Below, in pieces: positions 52,201 to 63,051 of a stretch of 64,000 nucleotides of DNA. The position numbers and the translations under genes are program-made. The DNA is taken from NCBI GenBank assembly GCA_009617715.1, contig VTFK01000244.1, positions 1-64,000 of the forward strand. Direction: 5' to 3'. The notes under the pieces are model-generated. The model did not search any database. It worked only from the letters and a program-made list of their open reading frames with translations, and was not told the DNA's origin. Within the stretch, counting starts at the first letter, position 1, and every line of letters starts with the position of its first letter. The DNA is from Plectrocnemia conspersa. Taxonomy: Eukaryota > Arthropoda > Insecta > Trichoptera > Polycentropodidae.

Positions 52201-53367
52201 TGCAAAAGTATATATATGTAAATCGTTTTATCAGTTAATAAATAGATTTGATTAATTGCTATTTATTTATGTATCTTTGAAAAGACTTGTGACAAGTGAT
52301 TATATGCTGACACTACAATAAGATTTTTATCCTTGTTTTTCATTCATTATCATAACATGGAACGCAATGAACTATTTAATGCTATTGGTTGTTATTTTAT
52401 ATAAAATTACATTCATAGGCTTAATTTTGGGGGAGTATGTACTGACAAGTCGATGTCATGTTATTGCTCCCGTTATAAGTAAAAGACAGTGAGCTCGAGT
52501 ATTTTTAAAAATTTGATGAGTATTCATTTTACTCTCTTTTTTCCACTTACCAGGTCTATCTAATCAGTCACCTGAATCCCAAGAGTCTGATTCGACTTGA
52601 AGACTACGTAATAATAGACACGTATATATATGTATTTATTATTGCACAACCAATTGTACCGTTCAATTTATAAAGATATCTAAAATGAAAAAATGTACAT
52701 GAAACAGATAGATGTGTTGGTTTCCCTATGTCTTTTACATATATGTATCTGTTACTTCTGCAACCGCTTAAAATATGTTCCTTCTCTTCTCCTTATATAG
52801 TATCAATACATAGTAATAAAAATAGTTATGTTAAAAATGTCCATACTGATTAACTACGCTTAAAATTTTCACATATAAATACATAAATAATTCAATAAAC
52901 CACAGAAGCAAATTCACTGGTTTTAGATATATGTATATACAAAAATGTTTTTTAAATCACGGTTGTTTTGGTTGCCTCCTTACGAGCAGCAATAGCGCGA
53001 GATTTAGAGAGCGTAACTGTAAAACATCTCAAATTCGTAGACGTATGTACGTAACAAAATGATAACTACATAATCAACTTTGTAGTTAAGTTTATCAAGA
53101 TTGCTTTATTCGAAATAGTCCTAGTAAATTGATTGTATATGCTTATTGTAAATAAATGCATATAAATATTAAAAATGTAATTAAAATCAGATGCTTATGA
53201 ATTTATAATTCGTTAAAATGTTTTTTTAGTGACTCGTTAGTATTCGAATAACAATTCGTATATTTGCATTGAGTCAAATCAGTTTTTTTCAATATTTTGT
53301 TGTACATTATAACCAATTAATATTTCAATTTGTTTCTTATTCAACAGAATCACCAGGCAATGAAACA

Positions 53368-56300
53368 ATGAATGGTCAAAAATGCGTTTTTCTACTAGTT
53401 ATTATTCTGTACGTCATAGAAGCAGAAGGAAATTACTGTCTGACAGAACTACCGAGTAAGTACAGAATATCTTATAATAAAACACAATCAACTCGTACGA
53501 ATAGGTATTGCAACAACATACATAAGTTCATTGAATATTTTATAATATACAAGGGTAAATTAAATAAGTGCGATAGAAAATAAAACTACCACTATATTGT
53601 CCAATAAACTGGCAGCAGTGTTATATATAGAGAGTTGTATAAATCAGTCGCAACACAATAACGCAGCAATAGCTTAAAAATGGACGCTGCATTTGCAAAG
53701 TTTATAAAAGTATAGCAGCACTCAAGTCATTCGTCATTCATGAAAATATAATAATTTCATAACTAAAAAAAAACAAAGTAGTAATACTTGTCACGCATTA
53801 TGAGATAAAACTTGGATTTTATACCACCAAAAAAATAAGCAAAGAATTGCCGAAACCAAAAACTCTAATAGACTTGTTATGAATATGAAGTATATTCATA
53901 AATAGTCTATTAGACTATTATTTTGCTCACTAATAAAAAAAGCTTTATCGAACATCGATACTGCTGCTAAATCTAAGAGGTCGTAGAATAAGTTACACGG
54001 TTTCGTTACGTCCTTTATCGTCGACGGAATTATTGACAAAATAAAGCTGTTTGCGTGTAGCATGCGATTGTTGATGCAGAAACGTAAATCAGCTCTCCGG
54101 GTCGGTCGGCAAAGAATTAAGCCCTCGCCGACCAACCACTCGTCAAGTCCGAGATCGTGAATTGTATTTTTTAATTAATTATTTTTTATTTGTCCCGATT
54201 AACACATATTTCCTTGATTTTTGCATCGGCACTAACGCTTAATTTTTAGTCCTTATATAACTTTTTATTTGACTAACCACCTATTTTTAAATCACTATAC
54301 ATCAACACGCAGAATGTATCAAATCGATTATGCTGTGTAAATCGATTTCATTTCTTCCATTCACAATACAAGATTTTAATATATATATTTTAACGTTCTA
54401 TGTAGCATTTAAAATAAACATATGCTTACTTTCAGATCCTAGACCACGCTACCTCCATTACGAAACTCAATCTTTGGATTTTACACTGCAAACTTCCAAC
54501 AGAGTCGGTCAAAAAATATCGACAGAAATACTGAAGATACTACTAGAAGAAATATTGGGATACCAAAATGTGAAGATTGTCGTCGACGACTATCACCCAA
54601 ATATTTCGCACATTTTGCATAGTATCCATGGACCTTTTCGCAAACTAACCTTGCCTAAAAATGAGTAAGTCACTTTATAGCCTATTATAATGTTTCACAA
54701 AATCAAACCATGTGCATAAAAGGAAAACAAATCCATCTTAATAAATGTGCTACATTTACCAGTAGACTGGAACGGGGTGTTGCATTAATGCATATTTTAT
54801 CATCCTAAGTTATACAGTATTGATCTTCTCTGCCTATTCATATAAAATAATAGTTAATTTATATTGCAGAATTCCTCAAATAATGGCAAATATAGAAGTA
54901 AGAATCACACCTGATGTAGAATATACAGAATACTTTGATTTGTTGTCTTTATCTGATTGTGGACATTCAGCTCCACAAGGACGATACGGCTGGTTCATTC
55001 CAATGCAATTATTCAAAAGCGTGCCAGAGATTAACCACTGGCATTATTTTACCAAGAGTGTGCCTGGTGATATATTTAGAATAGAAGGAGATGATCTAAT
55101 GTTCCTAAAGAACAATTCCTTCGATTCGAAAACTAAGAAGTAAGTATAAAATAGTAGGGTCGACATTTTTTATACTCCTCCCCTTCTCATTTACAAAAAA
55201 AAATACTTTTTGCGTAAAAGAGAAAGAGTTGGAGAAGGGTTGAGTTTATTTTTGTAGCGATTAAAAATTAATATGATTTCAGATATGTATGCGAGAGAGA
55301 GTTTTGTGAAGAAGGTTTTTATATACCGGAACAATGTAGAAATCTGGCTAGCAACGAAACCTGTGCCACATTATTGACTTCATATCCAAATTCAACTGAC
55401 TTCATCGTTGACAATATCATTGAACTGAAACTCTTAATGAACGTTGTTTGGTTAGGAGATAATCTAAGGACTGTCGTCGATCATTTAACAGAATCTTATC
55501 TAAAAAGAGGAGTGATTAAATCTGTGATCTTCTTAGAGTGGACCCCTGGTTATTTTACACTCGATAGAGAAAATCTCTATATGGTTTCCCTACCCAACTG
55601 CGATAAGTTCAAATCATCTAACAGAACAGGTTGCAGATACGAAATTACTCAAAATGTCAAAATAACTTGGAAGGGGATATATTTAATTGCACATCCAGCT
55701 TATGAATTAATACACAAGATGAGATACACCAAAGAACAATATGAAGCTTTGTTGAGGTCTTATAATAATGGATCTTATTTTGATTCGGCGTGCCAATGGA
55801 TAAAGAGCAATGAAGATATTTGGTCTGAATGGGTTCCGATGGATATTGAAAAGAAACTTTTATTAGTCGGGGGTATATTTCCTTTGAGCGGTTCTTTTTA
55901 TAACTCTCATGGGATTATCTTAGCTGCAACAATGGCAAGAGAAGCGATCAACAACGACACTTCAATACTATACGATTATAACATAGATCTTAGTGTGAGT
56001 GACGGAAAGTGTAGTGCCGATATGGTTTTGAAGTGCTTCATCGATTACATACATGAGAAGAAGTATAAAAATCTTATAGGACTTCTTGGTCCAGCTTGTT
56101 CCGAAACTGTCGAACCTCTGGCTGGTATTTCTACGCATTATTCGACTACGGTCATATCTTATAGCGCTGAAGGTTCTAGTTTCTTGGATAGAAACAAATA
56201 CCCGTACTTCTTTAGAACTATAGGCGAGAATGATCAATATAAGCTAGTGTATATGAAGCTGTTAAAGTTTTTCGGATGGAAAAGAATCGCTGCTCTAACA

Positions 56301-59300
56301 GAGGATGGACAGAAATACACAGAGTACATATCAAGCATGGGTGATTTGTTGAAGAAGAGTGACATTGAGCTCATAGCCAATATGAAGTTTCCAAAAGGCA
56401 GTACAGAAGCTTCTTTTACAAGGGTAGGTATGTGATCATATATACCTGTATTATTAAATTAGTAAATAAAAATACATTTTCACTAGTAGATATATATTTC
56501 CACGAACGAAAATATAAATTAAATGGTGGGTGCTAGTGAAATTATATACTGTTCTAAAATGTCTACAAAATTTGCCGGTTGCGAAACATCCATTTGCTGT
56601 TCAAACCCAAACCTAACCCAATGAAAGTTCAAAACTTAAGCTATAGCTAGTAAATTCATTTAAGTTAAGTTTGAATTTAGACAGTTTATGGATGTCTCGC
56701 ACAAGAGAGTTATTTGAGAGGGGGCAGGTAAAGATATTTGCCCCTTCCTTAAATTTGGTAAAAAAAAAATCATGACATTTAATGTAATAATATGAATCTT
56801 AATTCAAATTAAAATATAAAAAACGATCACTGATTGGCCAACTTCTGCCCCCTCCCCTCCCCTGGAAAAATATTTGGGTTATTAAAATAACAGTCTCGAA
56901 TCTATCTCAAAAATATTGTTAAAATATGTCATTTCAGGGAAATCATACCGTAATACATTTTCACCGGTAGATATATATTTTTACTAGTGAAAATATCATT
57001 TATCTGGCATATGCTTGTAAAATTATATGATTTCAACTTTTCCATACGTAGTAATATCTACATTTACATACCTATCATTATTTATTTACATACGATTTAT
57101 AAATGTTTTCAGTGAAGTTATATTTTCACTGGTGAAGTCCTAATACATTTTCACCAGTAGATATATGTTTCTACTAGCGAAAATATAATTAAACTGATAG
57201 GCGCTAGTGAAATTATATGCTGCTCTAAACTGTCAATGAAACTCAGTTTTCATATGCTGTTCAAACTTAATCCTAGCCAAATAAAAGTTCCAAAACTAAT
57301 TACAGTTTTAGAACTTTTAAGCCAACTCCTCTCTCAGGGCAAAATAAGCGGAAGAAGTAATACATCTTTCAATGAAATTGAAATATTAAAAAAACAACCA
57401 CTGACTAGCCAACTTTTTCTGCATCGCCCCCCCCCCCCCTGGAAAAAGTTAAAATGACGTTCCTGGTTTTGCAGCTGTAACAGTGATTGTATATTTTTCA
57501 GTGAAGCTATATGTTCACTAGTATAATTATAATTTTACCAACTAGGAGAATTAAATTTTATCAAGGAATTTATTCATAATTTCAGTGGGCAATATCAGTG
57601 AAACTGTATCGAAATTCTAAACATACAAAATTAACTAAAAGTATCCTAACACTGCATATTTACGATTTTCGCATAAATTACCATCAGTCTTTAATCATAA
57701 TTAATAATACTATTTCGTTACGATTCTTTTATGGCTTGTTGTTTTGTATTACAGTACTTGGAAGAATTGAAACAAAAGCGGGCTAGAGTTATAATAGCAG
57801 ATGTTTACGATGAAGTTGCAAGAATCGTTATGTGTCAAGCTTATAAATTGGAAATGACTAGCAAGCATGGTTTCGTATGGTTCTTGCCAGCTTGGTTGCC
57901 AACAAAATGGCATAACACTACTCACTTCAACCGGTATTTCAACGAGAGTGTTGATTGCACGATGGACATGATGGCAGAGGTAAGGACAAACATATCTATC
58001 GTTATAAAATAATTTACATGGCGAGGGGTATGTTGAAGCCAGTTCACATGCTATGTGTGTGACATTGGATTCACATTGAATTCTTATAACCAGTCTGTGT
58101 ATAACAATTCACTGCTTTTCAATTCTTAATCGTATGTTTCAGGCAATTAATGGGCATTTCTCGATGAACCACGCCCCATTCGCCCCCGACGATTCAATCA
58201 TGCAAGAAAACATAACGGTCGGGCAATGGCGTCAAAACTATGAAGATAAAGTGGCCAAATGGCACAACACTAAATATACAAAACAGTTCAATCCGTACAC
58301 AGCTTTGAACGACGATTTTACATCAGAATATGCCGGATTTGCATACGATGCCATGTGGATTTATGCGTATGCTGCTGAAGAACTTTTTAAAAGATATCCA
58401 CAAGCAATATCTGATCTTCATTCAAACAAAACAATAAAGTAAGTACTTATTATATGCTGTAGGTGTATCTATCTGTATTAAGCGTGAGTGATTAGCGCAT
58501 TTATCACTTATATGATTTTTAATCTGACCTCAAAACTTTGATCATTGAAATGTATTAATGTAACACCTCATATCTAATTATTTATATCACAGAAACAATT
58601 AGACCATTGAATTATATTCTTGAAAAAAGGGAAAAGATGTTCCTTTAATTGTTTTTATATTGCAATTTCTTCTGTATACTAAGAACCCCATAAATCTAAA
58701 AAAATATATATAAATAATATCATACAACAGATATAAAAATATGAAGGAGTGTATTATCCTAAATTCACTAGTTTCAAATTAGATCTACTGTTTTGTATGA
58801 TTTACAGGCTTTATTTAAAGTTACAGGTAGGTATATGTAGTTATCTGTTTTATGTGTTATAGTTGTGAACACTGCTAATGTAAAAAATAATCAACAAATT
58901 AGGTATTTATAATATTAATTTCATTTTTTAGCATTCTCGTTGACATAATCAGTACGATGGACTTCAATGGAGTCTCTGGTCCGATCAACTTTCACCACGG
59001 TCCATCACGCTTCTCTACCATCGATATCCGGCAATGGATCAACTCTTCAAACAACATCATTGGATCGTTCAATCCGAACATAACAAAAACCAGGACCGAA
59101 GTAGTCGACGGATTACTATCAATCAATATTTCAGCTATAACTTGGTTCACGTATGATGAGCAAATACCTGAAGATGGATTTCTGCCGCCCGAACATTGTA
59201 TATTAGAACCACTGGCTAATCTCCTATCTATTAATTGTACACAAGCTATAGTTATGGTGAACTTGTTTTGCTTCGGACTGTTTGGTGTATTCTTGGCCAT

Positions 59301-62300
59301 CGCTGTGATCTTATTAAAGAGGAGATACGATAAGAAAATAAAGTTTAATGAGCAAGTTATGAGAGCTATTGGATTCAATACAGACGTGGCTATAAATTTG
59401 AACGATTTGGATAAATGGGAGACGGCTAGAGAATGTGTGGTATTAAATCGTAAGTTAGGAGAAGGAGCTTTCGGTACAGTTTACGGAGGCGAAGCTCTTT
59501 TGGTCGACGGAAGAGGTTGGGTTGCCGTGGCTGTGAAGACATTGAAAGTCGGTTCGAATAGAGAAGAAAAGCTGGACTTCTTATCTGAAGCCGAATCCAT
59601 GAAGAGGTTCGATCATAAGAATATTGTAAAACTATTGGGAGTATGCACAAAAAATGAACCTTTTTATACCATAATGGAGTTTATGTTATACGGCGATTTA
59701 AAGACTTACTTATTAGCTCGAAGACATTTGGTCGACGACATCCAAAGTGAAGAGAGAGATGAGATATCGTCTAAAAAGTTGACCAGTATGGCTCTGGATG
59801 TAGCTAGAGCTTTAAGTTATTTAGCAGAGTTGAAATATGTACATAGGGACGTAGCTTGTAGGAACTGTTTGGTGAACGCTCAGAGAGTGGTGAAGTTGGG
59901 TGATTTTGGTATGACTAGATTGATGTTCGATAACGATTATTATCGGTTCAATCATCGAGGAATGTTGCCCGTTCGATGGATGGCGCCCGAAAGCATCGGA
60001 TTGGGAATCTTCACGCCAGCTTCAGATATTTGGTCCTTCGCCATCTTGTTGTACGAGATCATCACGTTCGGAAGCTTTCCATTCCAAGGAATGGGAAATA
60101 ATGAAGCGTTGGAGTATATCAAGCAAGGAAATACACTGACTATTCCGCCTGGTGTCAAACCTCAACTGTACGTATAAAAAACTTCTTAATACAATGTTAC
60201 GATATAAATTAACTATAAAAAAATTAGTATTGTATCTGTTACAAAAGCAATACTTATGATAGCAAGTATTGCGACTTATTTAGACGCCAGAATTTTATTA
60301 CACAAATTATAATATAATTTAGGTGTCAGAATTGGGCAGCGATGTCGAATGCGAATACAATGCGGTCGACCTTAAAGAAGTCCTTATTAGTGCATGTTAA
60401 AATACTTATATACCATCAAAGAAAAGTAAGAGCTCAACGTCTCTTCTAGTCTATATCTCTTGACACGTGCAGATCGGGGGCGTCATTTCAGCTTTTTCCA
60501 GGGGGAGGGCAAAAGTTGGCCAATTAGCGGTAGTTTTTTTAATATTTCGATTTTATTAAGATTCATGGTATTTCTAGCAAAATTCAAGGGGGTCTTATTT
60601 AGAATTCACGTTAAATAAAAATATGCATTGCAGTAGAAAAGCTCGGTTTTATAGATTTTTTATAACAATATTACAACTTACAATAAGTGAGAATCGAATA
60701 ATACATATCTAAACTGAATTTTGACCAATATGAGAACGCAAAAAACAATTGTCCCTTCTCAGAAGTCAAAAATTCACGTCAAAAGCAATAAAATCGTATA
60801 TATAAAAGGTTGGAACGTTCGGTAACGAGCGATCCCACTGCGGCGGCGCCGATACCATTTTATTGCTTTGACGTGAATTTTTGCCTTCTGAGAAGTGATA
60901 ATTGTTTTTGCGCCCTCCTATTGATCAAAATTCGGTTTGAATATACTTTGGCCAATACTTTCATATCAGAAGCTCGTAGTAATATCAGTAAGAATAGCTA
61001 CCATGTTTTAAAATATAATGTAATAACGATGTGCAGACAAACCATGGAGCGATATGCAAGATGTGTCATCTGTTTGTGCTTTTTACTCTGCTTATTTTAC
61101 CCTGAGATATGAGCTGATTTAGTTTATATTCAGGACTAAACCTAATGAAAAATCCAAGAATATAATTAGTTTTAGAACTTTCATTAGGCATGTTGGGTTT
61201 GGTTAATTTGTGTAGGTTAGGTTTGGGTTTGAACAGCAAATGAACGTTTCACAACTGGCAAATTGAGTTTCATAGATATTTTAGAACAGCATATAATATC
61301 ACTAGCGCCTATCAGTTACAATATATTTTGGCTAATAGAAATATATATCTACTGGTGAAAATGTATTTGAACTTCACTGAAAAATACACATTCACTGTAA
61401 CATGTATACTAAATAATGATAGGTACGTAAAATGTATATATTACTAAGTATGGAAAAGTTGAAATCATTTATTTTTACTAGCACCTGCCAAATTAATAAA
61501 ATAATATATATCTATCGGTGAAAATCTATTCCGATATGATTTCACTGAAATGATGTATTGAAAAAAATATTTTCGGAATATATTCGAATGTTTATTTTTT
61601 AGATTTTCGTTGAGGGATATCCTGAGAATTTCTGGTTTAGAATCAGGGATGTAATTTCAGCTTTTTCCAGGGGGAGGGGTAAAAGTTGGCCGGTCAAGAT
61701 TCTTCTCCTCTTCCTCCTTCACCCAAATGCAGATGGTTCAAGGCGAAACTAGAATCTTCGTTTTAGTATAATACATATCTTATTAGACTACTTAATCCAT
61801 AGAAATTCTGTGAAACTGTGTTCACTACCTGCTACCTCAGTGATAATATATTGGGCTGACCGTTTTTTGTTGGAGTATGACCCAACAGTTTAAGTGCATA
61901 TTCCTTTCCTTCAGCACTACTGAACCCGTTAATTGATTTCATTAAAAGTCAGAAACCGCACGGATTCTTAGTTATATGAGGACCACAAATCTATCAGTTT
62001 CATTTCCCTTTTAACAGGTCAAGCAACGATCGTGGGCGGTCTCGACAATTTAAATTATTATCATACTTAATCAAAATAAATAAATCAAGCTTAATTTTTT
62101 ATATCATAAATTAAAAAAGTGTAGTTTTCAAGAAGGATCAAATATAAATTAATAAATTTTCAAGCAAAAAACTTTTTTACCTTAACATACATTAAATTCT
62201 TATCTTGACATATTTTTAATGTTGCTATTTTTTCTCAGTGAAGGTCTCATGAAGTCGTGCTGGAACTTGGAGTACAAAACGCGACCTCACGCTTCGGAGA

Positions 62301-62614
62301 TAGCAGAGTTTCTAGCGAACTCGCCAAGATTACTATCTCCATGCTTAGACACGCCTCTCTCCTCCATCGAAATAGATTATAGCGATGAAGTCGACTTACT
62401 TCCGGAGATCTTCAGCAGGCACACGATTCCGGAAGAAGAAGAAGACGATACCGACATTGATGTAACTGCCACCTTATTAAATTCGATGCATTACGATAAT
62501 CCGAGTTATATAACTGCCAATGTGAATAAAGACGTAGCTAATGCGAAGCCGCACGTAAAAAACGGCACAATGCCGATCATCTACGATAACAACGAACAGC
62601 AAACATTGCCCTAA
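53368..62614 (+). CDS. VKR: Venus kinase receptor (receptor tyrosine kinase with Venus flytrap ectodomain)
   Basis: Eight exons: 53368-53455, 54436-54664, 54870-55139, 55283-56423, 57755-57979, 58143-58438, 58932-60167, 62239-62614; phases close to 1286 aa ending TAA. Order of parts: signal peptide (about 1-20); an N-terminal module (about 30-381) resembling glycine-betaine-type binding proteins; a class C GPCR-like Venus flytrap (about 387-745; GGIFPLSGS, LLGPACSETVEPLAG, ISYSAEGSS, FFRTIGEND); one transmembrane helix (856-878); tyrosine kinase. Kinase residues: GEGAFG 926-931, AVK Lys952, alphaC Glu969, HRDVACRNC with Asp1056, DFG 1074-1076, twin Tyr1086-1087 in DYYR, WMAPES 1099-1104. The tail has acidic runs and an NPSY motif (1249-1252), a possible PTB-domain site. 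Exon 7 ends CT|GTACGT; only this donor restores CTT-GAA into SCWNLEYKTRP. The ATG at 53368 is chosen because the ATG eight bases upstream runs into a stop at once. In mosquitoes a VKR mediates neuropeptide control of egg maturation; ligand here is unknown. Confidence 0.94.
53456..54435. other. Venus kinase intron 1 (coding)
   Basis: Donor A|GTAAGT, acceptor CTTTCAG. AT-rich. A GC-richer stretch at about 53990-54150 has a minus-strand frame without family resemblance, probably an old repeat. Confidence 0.55.
56424..57754. repeat. Venus kinase intron 4, filled with a repeat family
   Basis: Three related blocks (about 56473-56700, 56940-57120, 57139-57320) share CATTTTCACCAGTAGATATAT, ACTAG(T/C)GAAAATAT, GCGCTAGTGAAATTATAT and GCTGTTCAAAC. 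Between them lie CTGCCCCCTCCCCTCCCCTGG-like pyrimidine tracts preceded by CACTGATTGGCCAACTT. Related sequence occurs inverted in intron 7 and, in part, at 43195-43460. Family unknown. Near 57427-57438 is a C12-type run typical of this family's ends. Confidence 0.75.
58439..58931. other. Venus kinase intron 6
   Basis: Donor AA|GTAAGT, acceptor TTTTTTAG; AT-rich, nothing further seen. Confidence 0.7.
60168..62238. repeat. Venus kinase intron 7, repeat-rich
   Basis: Donor CT|GTACGT, acceptor TTTCTCAG. Contains a fragment of the GGGGGCGTCATTTCAGC family (60475-60590), a long hairpin (60711-60938), and an inverted copy of the intron 4 repeat block (about 61160-61700, with GGTTTGGGTTTGAACAGC, CTACTGGTGAAAATG and CCAGGGGGAGGGG). 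This intron splits the kinase C-lobe from the rest. Confidence 0.75.
60711..60938. repeat. 84-bp inverted repeat with 62-nt loop (hairpin MITE)
   Basis: Left arm 60711-60794 (starts AAACTGAATTTTGACCAATA, ends GCAATAAAAT) and right arm 60857-60938 (starts ATTTTATTGCTTTGACGTGA, ends AAATTCGGTTT) are reverse complements with roughly 10 mismatches. The loop contains GCGGCGGCGCC. Similarity extends a few bases past each arm. It lies in the last Venus kinase intron, so the pre-mRNA would fold into a long hairpin. A foldback MITE is the likely origin. Confidence 0.85.
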
Positions 62615-62800
62615 GTTTAATTAATAAAGACTAACGATCACCATTCCAGTTTTCACTATTTTAAGCATTTAATTAAACGAATCGCTTTAATTATATTTCG
62701 AAATGTGATCTTACATAAAGCTAAGTGGTTGTGTTAGTTTAAGTTCATATATATTTTTGTTGTATATAATAATGATAATTATAGTTTTAATTGTGATATA

Positions 62801-62806
62801 AATAAA
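62801..62806 (+). terminator. Candidate polyadenylation signal of the Venus kinase gene
   Basis: AATAAA about 187 bp past the stop codon, the first canonical hexamer suitably spaced after it (an AATAAA-like TTAATAAAGA also occurs just past the stop, near 62620). Confidence 0.45.
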
Positions 62807-63051
62807 ATTAGTAATGAAACTGTTTTTCTTCTTTTTTTATGATAAAATAAGATATGTATTAGTGTGTTAAATTTACTATATGGATGCTGATGACACGATC
62901 GATACTCATCACTAAGAAAATATATTTAAAATTAAACAATGATAAACGTTTACATAGTAGATTTTATTTTATTAAATTATAGGTAATGTTTATTTTTATA
63001 ATAAAATAAAAATTAATTATAATAATAACTCTTAGTGTCACATTGATTATA

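Larger units (their letters stand above)
38080..53367. other. 15 kb without a supported coding exon
   Basis: Between the GGT-like stop and the Venus kinase start codon. It contains transposon fragments listed separately (39280-39345, 40671-41760, 43500-43770, 45957-46555, 48390-48790, 49167-49280) and a strong core promoter with splice donor near 42493-42661. If that promoter belongs to the Venus kinase gene, 42662-53347 is its first intron. Confidence 0.5.

Noticed and set aside
53896..54135. 79-codon minus-strand frame in Venus kinase intron 1
   Set aside because: Antisense to the gene, no recognised family, probably an old repeat.
60810..61112. 100-codon frame in Venus kinase intron 7
   Set aside because: It starts in the loop of the hairpin and runs through its right arm; no domain.
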